Shown piece by piece: positions 1-8,879 of a DNA stretch of 64,000 bases. Numbering within the stretch: the first letter of the stretch is position 1; each line of letters begins with the position of its first letter. The stretch covers positions 246,227 through 310,226 of the forward strand of contig NZ_JACHXY010000003.1 of NCBI RefSeq assembly GCF_014192415.1, written 5' to 3'. The DNA comes from Microbacterium proteolyticum. GTDB lineage: Bacteria; Actinomycetota; Actinomycetes; Actinomycetales; Microbacteriaceae. The translations under genes were made by a program, and so were the position numbers. Under the pieces are notes generated by a model. The model was not told the origin of the DNA. It worked only from the letters and a program-made list of their open reading frames with translations, and ran no database searches.

Positions 1-735
1 GTGGGTGTCTCGCGATACCGGATGCCGAACTCGCGCACGAAGATCGTGCACTACTGGGCGGCCGAGGCCACCGATGCGGCCGTGCGCACGTCGTCGTTCG
101 TGCCCAACAAAGAGGTCGCCGCGATCGAGTGGGTGAGCATGAAGAAGGCGCGCAAGCACCTCAGCTACCCCGTCGACATCGAGATCCTCGACGAGTTCGC
201 GCGCATCGTCGACGAACAGGCCCTGCCGACGTTCCCGATCGTGGTGCTACGTCACGGCAAGGCGCGCTCACGCGAGGAGTGGGACGGCGACGACACGGAT
301 CGCCCGCTCAACGCGCGCGGTCGCAAGCAGGCCGAGGCCATCGTCGGACCTCTGCTGGCCTTCGGGGTGCGTCGAGTGCTCTCGAGCCCCGCGGAACGAT
401 GCGTGCGCACCGCCACCCCGATCGCCCAGGCGATCGGTCAGCGGGTGCAGCTGACGGCCGACATCAGTCAAGATGCGTGGGAACGGGGCCGGGCCGATGC
501 CCGAGCTGTCATCGGGCAGCGCGTGCGCGCGCGCAAACCCGTGGTTCTCACCAGTCACGGCCCCGTTCTGCCCGCCCTTCTGCACGAGCTCGCCCTTGCG
601 ACCGGCACGATGAGCGGCTCCTACCTCGGCAGCGCGTCCACCCTCGAGCCGGGCGCGTTCTCGGTCGCCCACGTACCGGTCGAGCATCCGGGTGCGGGCA
701 TCGTGGCGATCGAGACGCACGAACCGCGGGCGTGA
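1..735 (+). CDS. Nudix hydrolase / histidine phosphatase fusion (5' end outside window)
   Basis: C-terminal part of a MutT1-type protein with a Nudix domain followed by a histidine phosphatase (SixA-like) domain; such enzymes hydrolyse nucleotide or diadenosine polyphosphates. Residues about 1-70 look like the end of a Nudix fold, but the Nudix box itself is not present, so the gene must start upstream of the window. From about residue 80 the phosphatase domain shows VLRHGKARS with the catalytic RHG, then LSSPAERCVRTA and a second histidine in TSHGPVLP. The stop overlaps the GTG of the next gene (GTGA), so the two are probably co-transcribed. In related actinobacteria this gene often sits by a polyphosphate kinase and the pst operon (from memory). 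Confidence 0.85.
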   Translation: MGVSRYRMPNSRTKIVHYWAAEATDAAVRTSSFVPNKEVAAIEWVSMKKARKHLSYPVDIEILDEFARIVDEQALPTFPIVVLRHGKARSREEWDGDDTDRPLNARGRKQAEAIVGPLLAFGVRRVLSSPAERCVRTATPIAQAIGQRVQLTADISQDAWERGRADARAVIGQRVRARKPVVLTSHGPVLPALLHELALATGTMSGSYLGSASTLEPGAFSVAHVPVEHPGAGIVAIETHEPRA

Positions 736-1295
736 CCCTCCCGCCGGGCATTCGCATCGCGTGGCGGGCGGTTCCCGCGCGCTCGTCGCGGCGAGACACG
801 TCGCGGGCGCTCCTCGCGGAGATGCTCCCCGGTGCGGGGTTCGTCTCCCGATGCCCGCTGTGCGGCGGTGACCACGGTCGGATTCGGGTGGAAGGCGAGG
901 ATGCCGAGGCGGCGGATGCCGCGGTGTCGGTGTCGTACGTCCCCGGGTGGGCCGTCGTCGCGGTGACACGGGAGCACGCGCGCATCGGCGTCGACGCAGC
1001 GCCGGCGGATGCCGCGGGACTCGATCGCGTCCTCCCCGGTGCGGCGGATGCGCGAGCCTGGGCGCGTGCGGAAGCGGTGCTGAAGGCCGACGGGCGGGGT
1101 CTGGCCGTCGACCCGGCTCGCGTCTCCGTACACGAGAGCACGGATGGGTGGTGCGCGAGGATCATCGACCGTCCGGACGGCCGGCACTCGACGACCGAAT
1201 GGCGTGGGTGGGACCTCGACGGCCCCGAGGGTGTGGTGGCGGCGGTCGCTGTCGACGCGCCCGCCGAGGCCCACCGCCGCGCGCGTAACTCCTGA
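732..1295 (+). CDS. 4'-phosphopantetheinyl transferase (Sfp type)
   Basis: 187-residue enzyme that moves phosphopantetheine from CoA to a serine on a carrier protein. The start is taken as GTG 732, overlapping the upstream stop. Visible features are a CPLCGGDHGR segment near residue 40, the IGVD metal-binding motif, and WARAEAVLKADGRG, which matches the W-x3-E-A-x2-K-A signature of the superfamily. The protein is short, as is common for the actinobacterial type. Its likely partner is the carrier domain of the Pls/PosA-type synthetase encoded 1.3 kb away on the other strand, which needs such activation. That pairing is inferred from position. It could also serve other carrier proteins of the cell. 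Confidence 0.8.
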   Translation: MTLPPGIRIAWRAVPARSSRRDTSRALLAEMLPGAGFVSRCPLCGGDHGRIRVEGEDAEAADAAVSVSYVPGWAVVAVTREHARIGVDAAPADAAGLDRVLPGAADARAWARAEAVLKADGRGLAVDPARVSVHESTDGWCARIIDRPDGRHSTTEWRGWDLDGPEGVVAAVAVDAPAEAHRRARNS

Positions 1296-1339
1296 CCGGC
1301 GCGGTTGAAGCGGGTGACCCGCCCCGGACCCCGTAAGTG

Positions 1340-2638
1340 TCAGGGGCGCGGCGGCAGAGCCTCGGCGTCGATCCAGCGCGACAGCACCGCCACGGCATCC
1401 GGTCCGCCGGCGCGCTCGACCGCGGCGCGGAAATCCTCGGTCGTGACGAGTGCGTGCCGGTGCTGCGCCGTCCAACCCCGCACCAGGTCGAAGAACGCCT
1501 GGTCTCCGAGCGTCCGGCGAAGAGCGTGCAGGGTCAGTGCTCCGCGCTTGTAGACGCGATCGTCGAACATGTCGTCGGGGCCGGGGTCGGCCAGGAGCAG
1601 ATCGCGGGGCTTGGCGGCGAGGCGCGCGTAGTGCTCGGCGACACACGTCTCGACGGGGGTGCCGCCCGAGGCATCCGACCACAGCCACTCGGCGTAACAG
1701 GCGAAGCCCTCGTTGAGCCAGATGTCGCGCCAGCGCGCGATGCCGACGCTGTTCCCGAACCACTGGTGTGCCAGCTCGTGCGCCACCAGACGCTGAGCTG
1801 CCGGTACGAGATGGTTCATGCCGAAGACGGCGAGACCCTGCGCCTCGAGCGGGATCTCGAGCTCGTCGGCCGTGACGACCAACGAGCAGGTGTCCTGCGG
1901 ATAGGGCCCGAAGAGCCGGTCGAACACACGGAGCATCTCGGGCACTGCCGCGAAGGCGCGATCGACCGCCGCGTTCAGTGACGGGGGCGCGGTGACGCTG
2001 ACCGGCGGGACGACATCCACTCCCCCACCGACGAGCGGGCGGGTGCGGTAGCGGCCCACGTGGACGGCCGCGAGGTACGTCGCGGTGGGCACGTCGGAGG
2101 TGAACGTCGACGTCACGCGTCCCCCACGCCGGGTCGTGGGACCTGCGACCCCCGTCGCCGCCACCGTGTAGCCGTCGTCGACGGTGATCTCCATGCGCAT
2201 GCGCGCACGATCGTCGGGACGGTCGTTGCACGGGAACCAGGTCGGCGCCCCGATGGGTTGGCCCGCCACGAGCGCGCCGTCGGTGAGTTCCTCCCACCCG
2301 ACGGCGCCCCAGCGCGAGCGCCGCGGGGCCGGGGCGCCCGCGTACACCACCTCGACCTCGAAGACCGCGCCCTCGGCGAGCGGCTGCGGGGGCGTCACGC
2401 GCACCACGCGCGGACCGGCGGCGAATCGGGCCACCTCCCCGTCGACGCGGACGCGCGACGTGCGCAGCCCCACGAGGTCGAGCGCGAACGAGGTCAGCGG
2501 CGCACGCGCGACGGCCACGATGGTCGCCGTCCCCTCGAGCCGGTTGGTACGCACGCGATAGCCGAGGGCGAGGTCGTAGGACCGCACATCGTACGACGCG
2601 TCACCGCTCTGCGGGGCGTAGGGGTCGGTCGTGCTCAC
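1340..2638 (-). CDS. M1-family metallopeptidase
   Basis: 432-residue zinc metallopeptidase of the M1 (aminopeptidase N-like) family, without the long C-terminal domain of full-size members. The N-terminal beta-rich part (1-215) is followed by the catalytic domain with HELAH at 287-291 and the third zinc ligand Glu310 in NEGFACYAEW, the HEXXH-x18-E pattern. The classical GAMEN exopeptidase loop is replaced by a PLEAQ segment near 263-267, so substrate choice may differ. No signal peptide is visible. ATG 2638 overlaps the stop of the upstream synthetase gene by 4 bases (ATGA), which points to translational coupling and a shared role, for instance processing or turnover of the synthetase product. 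That role is inference. Confidence 0.85.
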   Translation of the reverse strand: MSTTDPYAPQSGDASYDVRSYDLALGYRVRTNRLEGTATIVAVARAPLTSFALDLVGLRTSRVRVDGEVARFAAGPRVVRVTPPQPLAEGAVFEVEVVYAGAPAPRRSRWGAVGWEELTDGALVAGQPIGAPTWFPCNDRPDDRARMRMEITVDDGYTVAATGVAGPTTRRGGRVTSTFTSDVPTATYLAAVHVGRYRTRPLVGGGVDVVPPVSVTAPPSLNAAVDRAFAAVPEMLRVFDRLFGPYPQDTCSLVVTADELEIPLEAQGLAVFGMNHLVPAAQRLVAHELAHQWFGNSVGIARWRDIWLNEGFACYAEWLWSDASGGTPVETCVAEHYARLAAKPRDLLLADPGPDDMFDDRVYKRGALTLHALRRTLGDQAFFDLVRGWTAQHRHALVTTEDFRAAVERAGGPDAVAVLSRWIDAEALPPRP

Positions 2639-5600
2639 GTCGTCGACTGGTAGGCGCGCACCTTCACCGCACGCCAGGGTCCGATGGGGTTGCCGCTCCA
2701 GCGCGAACCGACCGGGACGGTCTCGCCGCGCATGACGAGCGAGGCGGGACCCACGGTGGCGTGCGCCCCGAGCGTGGATGCCGGCAGCACCACGCTGTGC
2801 GGGCCCAGGGTCGCCCCGGGTTCCAGCTCGACGGTGTCCATGCTCATGATTCGATCATGGAACAGATGCGTCTGAACGACGCATCCGCGGTTGACGGTTG
2901 ACGCATCGCCCAACGTGACCAGGTCGGGTTCGGGCAGCCAGTAGCTGTCGCACCACACGCCCCGCCCGATCTTCGCTCCGAGCGTTCGCAGCCACACGGC
3001 GAGCGCCGGCGTCCCCGACGCCGCCCGGGCGAACCAGGGTGCCGCGACCATCTCGGTGAACGTGTCCGACACCTCGGTACGCCACACGAAGCTCGACCAC
3101 AGCGGCTGCTCTCCCGCGCGGATGACGCCGACGATGGCCCACTTCGCCGCGGTCGACACCCCGGCGGCGACCGCACCGGCCGCCAGCAGCACGAGGCCCG
3201 ACAGCAGCAGTGTCCAGACGGGTCCGGTCGCCTCCCACAGCGTCGCGAGCGTGAACAGCACGCCCAGTCCGATGCCGCACGTCACCACGACCGGCACGAA
3301 ACGGCACAGCTCCCACAGGGTGCGAGCCAAACGCAGACCCGGTCCGGGGTTGTACGTACGGGAATCGTCGACCCCGGCCGACAACCGTCGCAGGCGCACC
3401 GCCGGCGAACCGAGCCACGACGACCCCGCTTTGGCCTTCAGCGGAGCGGCCGACAGCACGGCGACGAGCCCGTCCCGCGGAACGCGGTGGCCGGGGGCGG
3501 CCATGCCGGAGTTGCCGAGGAACGCGCGCTTGCCGATGCGCACCGGACCGATCCGCAGCCATCCGGCGCGTAGCTCGTAAGAGGCGACCATGGTGTCGTC
3601 GGCGAGGAACGCCCCGTCTTCGATCCGCGCCATCGAGGGGATGAGCAGGACGGTGGATGCCTCGACGTCACGGCCGACGCGCGCGCCCAGCATCCGCAGC
3701 CACACGGGGGTGAACAGCGACGAGTAGAGCGGGAACAGGATCGTGCGGGCGGCATCCAGGAGTCGTTCGATGGTCCACGCCTGCCAGGCGACGCGGCTGC
3801 GCACCGGATGAGTGCCCTCGGACAGACCGATCGAGAGGAGCCGCACGAGCAGGACGACGGATGCCGCGAAGACCAGGCCCGTGACGGCGACGCCCGGAAC
3901 GAGCCAGACGAAGGCCCGGCCCGCAGCCTCGGCGAGCGAGTCGGCGCCGCGCAGGCCCTGGGCCACGACGAGTCCACCCACGGCGAATGCCGCCAGCGGC
4001 AGAAGGGCGAGCGCGACCGCGGACGCGGCGTAGGCCCACAACCAGCGCGTCGGCGCCGGCGGACGCTCACTCGGCCACCCCTTCGCGGTGCCCCCCACGC
4101 GGACGGCGGGCGAGCCCGCCCACGACTGATCGGCCTTGACACGGCCGAAGACCGCCGAGCCGGGGGCGATCTCGGCACGACGGCCGATACGGGTGCCGGG
4201 CGCGAGGGTCGAACGCGCACCCACCGTGGCATCCGCTCCGATCCGCACCTCGCCGATGCGCACGAGGTCACCGTCGATCCAGTACCCCGTCAGATCGACT
4301 TCCGGCTCGATCGATGCACCGTCGCCGACTTCGAGCATGCCGGTGACCGGCGGCAGGGCGTGCAGGTCGACGTTGCGACCGATCCGCGCGCCCAGCGCCC
4401 GGGCGTAATACGACACCCACGGGGCTCCGGCCAGGCCCACGGCATCCACCTGATCGGCGATCTGCTCGGCCAGCCAGAGCCGGATGTGCACCCATCCCCC
4501 GCGGGGGTAGTCGCCCGGACGAACATCCGCCAGCAGAAGACGAGCGGATGCCACGGCGATCACCATGCGCCCGAACGGGGTCGCGAACACCAGCAGGCCG
4601 ACGCCGAGCACGGGCCAGGGCACGCTCGGCAGCACGTCGAAACCCGGGACGAGTTGCAGGATCGCGGAGGCGGTCAGCAGGTAGAGCAGCCAGCGCACCC
4701 CGGAGAGGATGAACAGGGGCGCGCCGAGGAGCGTCTGCGCCCATTGCGTCGAACGGGGCGTGGGCGCCGCACGGTGGAACTTCGCGGGCGCCTCGTCGGC
4801 GAGCTGCGGACCGAGCGCCTTGGCCATCGCACCCAGGCGCGGCACGTCGTAGATGTCGGCCACCGAGAACTCCGGCACCCGCGTGCGGATGCGCGAGACG
4901 AGCTGCGCGGCGGCGAGCGAGCCCCCGCCGAGGTCGAAGAAGTCTGTCTTCCGCTCGGTCACGGGAAGACCCAGCACCGCCTGCCACTGTTCGGCGAGCC
5001 AGCTCTCGTCGGCGGTGAAGTCGGTGGCGGCGGGGGCGTCGACGCCCGGTAGCGGCCACGGCAGCGCGGCGCGGTCGACCTTGCCCGAGGTACGCACGGG
5101 CAGGGCGTCGACGACGCCGAGGAGGGGGATGGTCGCCGCGGGGAGCCGCTCGGCGAGCGCCGCACGGGCGGCCCCGCGGTCGAGCTCCACTCCCTCGTCC
5201 ATCACGAGGTAGCCCACCAGCACCGGCACGCCGGCCTCGGTGGTGCGGACGGCGACGGTGGCCGCGCTGACCCCCGAGAGATCCTGCAAGGCCGATTCGA
5301 CCTCGCCGAGCTCGATACGTCGCCCGCCGACCTTGACCTGGTCGTCGGCGCGCCCCTGGAACACGAGTCCCTCGGGCTCGAAGCGCACGAGGTCGCCGGA
5401 GCGGTAGGCGCGGTCCCAGCCGAGGGTCGGCATGGGAGCGTACTTCTCGGCGTCCTTCGCCGGGTCCAGGTACCGCGCGAGGCCGACGCCGCCGATGATC
5501 AGCTCGCCCACCTGGCCCTCGGCGACCGGGAGCCCCTCGGCGTCGACGACGGCGAGCGCCCACCCGTCGAGGGGGAGGCCGATGCGCACGGGCAGGGAAC

Positions 5601-6573
5601 CGTCGAGCGGGGCGGCGCAGGCGACGACCGTGGCCTCGGTGGGGCCGTACGTGTTCCACACCTCGCGCCCCTCGGCGACGAGCCGCGCGGCGAGTTCGGG
5701 CGGGCACGCCTCGCCGCCGAAGATCAGCAGCCGCACGTTCTCGATCGAGTCCGCCGGCCACATCGCCGCCAGCGTCGGCACGGTCGACACCACCGTGATG
5801 CCCTGGCGCAGCAGCCAGGGTGCCAGATCTTCGCCGGAGCGCACGAGCGACCGCGGCGCCGGCACGAGGCACGCCCCGTGACCCCACGCGAGCCACATCT
5901 CCTCGCACGAGGCATCGAACGCCACCGACAGACCCGCGAGCACGCGGTCGCCGGGGCCGAGAGGCTCCTGCTGCAGGAAGATGCGGGCCTCGGCCTCCAC
6001 GAACGCCGCGGCCGAACGATGCGAGACGGCGACGCCCTTGGGGACGCCGGTGGAGCCGGAGGTGAAGATGATCCAGGCGTCGTCGTCGACGGTGGGCGGG
6101 GCGACGATGGGCACCGCGTTGGTGCTCGGGTGGGGTGCGTCGCCGTCGTACAGCCGCACCAGGTCGGTATCCTGCGCGATGAACTCCCCCTCCCCCGCGA
6201 CGATGCCGCGAACGCCCGCCTCCCCGAACACGAGGCGGGCACGGTCGTCGGGATCGTCGGCATCGACGGGGACGTAGGCGGCACCGGCCGCCATCACGGC
6301 CAGGATCGACACGTACAGCTCTTTCGAGCCCGAGGGCATGCGCACGCCGACCCGGTCTCCACGGCGGACGCCCGCCTCGTGCAGGGCCGCCGCCGTCCGC
6401 CACACCCGCGCCAGGAGCTCGCGGTAGCTGAGGGCACCCGAGCCATCGTCGATGGCCGAGGCCTCCGGATGCCGCGCGGCGACGTCGGCGAGGAGGTCGA
6501 TGAGGGTGCGCGGAGGCGGCGCGGCACCGGTCCGATCGAGGGCAGCCTGGGGCTCGGGCACGGGGGTCGTCAC
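2635..6573 (-). CDS. Pls/PosA-family membrane non-ribosomal peptide synthetase
   Basis: 1312-residue single-module synthetase. An adenylation domain (about 25-510) carries the ATP-binding loop FTSGSTGVPKG, YGPTEA, and RSGDL. A carrier domain (about 525-590) has LGGGSLAAAQ with the phosphopantetheine serine near 552. The rest alternates hydrophobic helices with three soluble segments rich in left-handed beta-helix hexapeptide patterns (for example RIGADATVG and RIGRRAEIAPG). This A-T-membrane-tandem-domain layout and the length match epsilon-poly-L-lysine synthetase (Pls, about 1319 residues) and relatives that chain one amino acid or couple it to a polyamine. The monomer cannot be read by eye. 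It is followed by an overlapping M1 peptidase; a phosphopantetheinyl transferase lies beyond. Confidence 0.88.
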   Translation of the reverse strand: MTTPVPEPQAALDRTGAAPPPRTLIDLLADVAARHPEASAIDDGSGALSYRELLARVWRTAAALHEAGVRRGDRVGVRMPSGSKELYVSILAVMAAGAAYVPVDADDPDDRARLVFGEAGVRGIVAGEGEFIAQDTDLVRLYDGDAPHPSTNAVPIVAPPTVDDDAWIIFTSGSTGVPKGVAVSHRSAAAFVEAEARIFLQQEPLGPGDRVLAGLSVAFDASCEEMWLAWGHGACLVPAPRSLVRSGEDLAPWLLRQGITVVSTVPTLAAMWPADSIENVRLLIFGGEACPPELAARLVAEGREVWNTYGPTEATVVACAAPLDGSLPVRIGLPLDGWALAVVDAEGLPVAEGQVGELIIGGVGLARYLDPAKDAEKYAPMPTLGWDRAYRSGDLVRFEPEGLVFQGRADDQVKVGGRRIELGEVESALQDLSGVSAATVAVRTTEAGVPVLVGYLVMDEGVELDRGAARAALAERLPAATIPLLGVVDALPVRTSGKVDRAALPWPLPGVDAPAATDFTADESWLAEQWQAVLGLPVTERKTDFFDLGGGSLAAAQLVSRIRTRVPEFSVADIYDVPRLGAMAKALGPQLADEAPAKFHRAAPTPRSTQWAQTLLGAPLFILSGVRWLLYLLTASAILQLVPGFDVLPSVPWPVLGVGLLVFATPFGRMVIAVASARLLLADVRPGDYPRGGWVHIRLWLAEQIADQVDAVGLAGAPWVSYYARALGARIGRNVDLHALPPVTGMLEVGDGASIEPEVDLTGYWIDGDLVRIGEVRIGADATVGARSTLAPGTRIGRRAEIAPGSAVFGRVKADQSWAGSPAVRVGGTAKGWPSERPPAPTRWLWAYAASAVALALLPLAAFAVGGLVVAQGLRGADSLAEAAGRAFVWLVPGVAVTGLVFAASVVLLVRLLSIGLSEGTHPVRSRVAWQAWTIERLLDAARTILFPLYSSLFTPVWLRMLGARVGRDVEASTVLLIPSMARIEDGAFLADDTMVASYELRAGWLRIGPVRIGKRAFLGNSGMAAPGHRVPRDGLVAVLSAAPLKAKAGSSWLGSPAVRLRRLSAGVDDSRTYNPGPGLRLARTLWELCRFVPVVVTCGIGLGVLFTLATLWEATGPVWTLLLSGLVLLAAGAVAAGVSTAAKWAIVGVIRAGEQPLWSSFVWRTEVSDTFTEMVAAPWFARAASGTPALAVWLRTLGAKIGRGVWCDSYWLPEPDLVTLGDASTVNRGCVVQTHLFHDRIMSMDTVELEPGATLGPHSVVLPASTLGAHATVGPASLVMRGETVPVGSRWSGNPIGPWRAVKVRAYQSTT

Positions 6574-6623
6574 GGGGATGAACAGTACAGCGCTGAGGAG
6601 AACACCCCGGAATGGCTGGGCTG

Positions 6624-6645
6624 GTTCACCGCCCGTTCACCCGAG
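6624..6645 (+). promoter_or_regulatory. PHO box (PhoP-type direct repeat) upstream of pstS
   Basis: Two copies of GTTCACC begin at 6624 and 6635, exactly 11 bases apart (GTTCACCGCCC, GTTCACCCGAG). This is the arrangement of PhoP-binding direct-repeat units known from actinobacterial pst and phoA promoters. It lies about 95 bases before the pstS start, so phosphate-starvation activation by a PhoR-PhoP-type system is likely. No regulator gene is in the window. Confidence 0.75.
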
Positions 6646-6738
6646 GGGCGCATCCTCTTAAGGATCGCTGTTTAGCGTTCCCGGCGAGTCCCCACGGGGC
6701 TCACCTCACAGCTCCCGATATCCCGAAGGACTTTCATC

Positions 6739-7854
6739 GTGAAGATCACTCGCTTCGCTCAGCTCGGCGCGCTCACCGCCGTCGCAGCACTCGCCCTCGC
6801 CGGCTGCGCCGCGAACGAAGGCGGCGCCAGCACCGGCGGCAGCAGCAGCGACACCGGCTCGAACCTCTCGGGCGAGGTCGCCAGCGGTGGCGCGTCGTCG
6901 CAGGAGGTCGCCGTCCAGGCGTGGACCGCCGGATTCCAGACGGCCAACCAGGGTGTCACCATCACCTACGACCCCGCTGGATCGGGTGCCGGCCGCGAGT
7001 CGTTCCAGGCCGGGGCCTTCCCCTTCATCGGTTCGGACCGCGCGTTCAAGGACGACGAGATCGCCGCCGGTGGTTTCGGCGCCTGCGCCGACGGCTCGGG
7101 CATCATCGAGCTCCCCACCTACATCTCCCCGATCGCGGTCATCTTCAACCTCGAGGGCGTCGACTCGCTCAACCTCGACGCCGCGACCGTCGCGGGCCTG
7201 TTCACGGGCACCATCACGAACTGGAACGACCCGGCCATCGCCGCCCTCAACCCGGGCGTCACGCTCCCTTCCCTGGCCGTGACCCCGGTCCACCGTCAGG
7301 ACGACTCGGGCACCACCGAGAACTTCACCGACTACCTCTACCAGGCCGCTCCCAGCGTCTGGACGTCGGAGCCCGACGGCGAGTGGCCGCTCACCTCCGG
7401 TGAGGCCGCCAACGGCACCTCGGGCGTCGTCTCGGCCGTGTCGGGCGCCAACGGAACGATCGGCTACGCCGACGCGTCGCGTGCCGCTCAGGAGGGCCTG
7501 TCGACCGTCGCCATCAAGGTCGGCGACGACTTCGTCTCGTACTCGCCCGAGGCCGCTGCCGCGATCGTCGACGAGTCGCCGTTCGTCGAGGGCCGCGCCG
7601 ACGGCGACCTCGCCATCGAGCTCGAGCGCACCTCGCAGGAGGCCGGTGTCTACCCCATCGTCCTGATCAGCTACATGATCGCGTGCGAGCAGTACAGCGA
7701 CAACAACACGGCCTCGATCGTGAAGTCCTTCCTCGAGTACGTCGCGAGCGAAGAGGGTCAGACCGCCGCCGCCGACGCCGCGGGTAGCGCCCCCATCAGC
7801 GACTCGCTCCGCGAGCGCGTCAACTCGGCGATCGACCTGATCGTCACGCAGTAA
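6739..7854 (+). CDS. pstS: phosphate ABC transporter substrate-binding lipoprotein
   Basis: 371-residue phosphate-binding lipoprotein of the Pst high-affinity uptake system, anchored on the outer face of the membrane. The signal peptide ends in a lipobox (LALAGCA, Cys about 23), followed by a Gly/Ser-rich linker. Family features include YDPAGSGAGRESF, the IGSDRAF segment, TNWNDPAIAALNPG and HRQDDSGTTENF, which contribute to the phosphate pocket. GTG 6739 is chosen because GAAGGA lies about 8 bases upstream. It is the first gene of pstSCAB, preceded by a PHO box and separated from pstC by a strong hairpin that should let pstS mRNA accumulate over the permease genes. Confidence 0.95.
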   Translation: MKITRFAQLGALTAVAALALAGCAANEGGASTGGSSSDTGSNLSGEVASGGASSQEVAVQAWTAGFQTANQGVTITYDPAGSGAGRESFQAGAFPFIGSDRAFKDDEIAAGGFGACADGSGIIELPTYISPIAVIFNLEGVDSLNLDAATVAGLFTGTITNWNDPAIAALNPGVTLPSLAVTPVHRQDDSGTTENFTDYLYQAAPSVWTSEPDGEWPLTSGEAANGTSGVVSAVSGANGTIGYADASRAAQEGLSTVAIKVGDDFVSYSPEAAAAIVDESPFVEGRADGDLAIELERTSQEAGVYPIVLISYMIACEQYSDNNTASIVKSFLEYVASEEGQTAAADAAGSAPISDSLRERVNSAIDLIVTQ

Positions 7855-7865
7855 GACCCCCTGAG

Positions 7866-7901
7866 ACCCGGCCCGGAGCACACGAACGCTCCGGGCCGGG
7901 T
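7866..7901 (+). terminator. perfect 14-bp hairpin between pstS and pstC
   Basis: Bases 7866-7879 pair perfectly with 7888-7901 around an 8-base loop. No U-run follows. It sits inside the operon, 12 bases after the pstS stop, so it is more likely a partial terminator or 3' mRNA stabiliser for pstS than an operon end. Confidence 0.7.
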
Positions 7902-7933
7902 TCTCGCCCGTTCTAGACCCGAGACAGGACGAC

Positions 7934-8878
7934 ATGACCACCACCACGGCTCCGGCGCCACAGAAGCCGAAGCAACGCCCAGGAGACCGCGTCTTCTCGG
8001 GCACCGCCCTCTTCGCCGGCTCCATGATCCTCGTCACACTCGCCGCGGTGACGATCTTCCTCGTCGCCCAGTCGATCCCCGGATTCACCGCCACCAGCGA
8101 GAACGCCTCGATCCTGAGCAGCGACTTCTGGTCGTACGTGGGCCCCCTCGCCTTCGGCACGATCTGGGCGTCCATCCTCGCGCTCATCATGGCCGTGCCC
8201 CTGTCGGTGGGCGTGGCACTCTTCATCTCGCACTACGCGCCCCGCCGCCTGGCACAGGGCCTCGGATACGTCGTCGACCTGCTGGCGGCCGTCCCCTCCG
8301 TGGTCTTCGGCCTCTGGGGCATCCTGGTGCTCGCCCCGGCCATCCAGCCGGTCTACGCCTGGCTCAACACCAACGCGGGCTGGTTCCCGTTGTTCTCCGG
8401 AACGGTCTCGGCCACCGGCCGCACGATCCTGACCGCCGCCGTCGTCCTCGCGGTGATGATCACCCCGATCATCACCGCCATCTGCCGCGAGATCTTCCTG
8501 CAGACGCCCGTCCTCCACGAAGAGGCGGCACTCGCCCTCGGCGCGACGCGCTGGGAGATGATCCGCATGGCCGTCTTCCCGTTCGGTCGCAGCGGCATCG
8601 TGTCGGCGTCGATGCTCGGTCTCGGCCGCGCCCTCGGCGAGACCATGGCCGTCGCGCTCGTCCTCTCGGCATCCGGAGTCATCACGCTCCAGCTGTTCAC
8701 GTCCGAGAACCCCAGCACCATCCCCGCCAACATCGCCCTGACGTTCCCCGAGGCCTACGGCTTCAACGTCAACGTGCTCATCGCAACGGGTCTCGTGCTC
8801 TTCATCGTCACCTTCGCGGTCAATGCGCTGGCGCGCTACATCGTCAGCCGCCGCAAGGAATTCTCGGGAGCGAACTGA
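7934..8878 (+). CDS. pstC: phosphate ABC transporter permease
   Basis: 314-residue integral membrane subunit of the phosphate importer, forming the channel with PstA. Six hydrophobic helices are visible. The cytoplasmic coupling loop EEAALALGATRWEMIRMAVFP is the EAA motif that docks on the PstB ATPase. ATG 7934 has AGGA a few bases upstream. The gene ends 1 base before the pstA start, so translation of the two is probably coupled. Confidence 0.95.
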   Translation: MTTTTAPAPQKPKQRPGDRVFSGTALFAGSMILVTLAAVTIFLVAQSIPGFTATSENASILSSDFWSYVGPLAFGTIWASILALIMAVPLSVGVALFISHYAPRRLAQGLGYVVDLLAAVPSVVFGLWGILVLAPAIQPVYAWLNTNAGWFPLFSGTVSATGRTILTAAVVLAVMITPIITAICREIFLQTPVLHEEAALALGATRWEMIRMAVFPFGRSGIVSASMLGLGRALGETMAVALVLSASGVITLQLFTSENPSTIPANIALTFPEAYGFNVNVLIATGLVLFIVTFAVNALARYIVSRRKEFSGAN

Positions 8879-8879
8879 C

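Noticed and set aside
621-2297. Very long antisense frames such as this one and 3808-5052
   Set aside because: They are Arg/Gly/Pro-rich shadows opposite the M1 peptidase and synthetase genes, a known effect of high GC at third codon positions; the opposite strand has clear domains.
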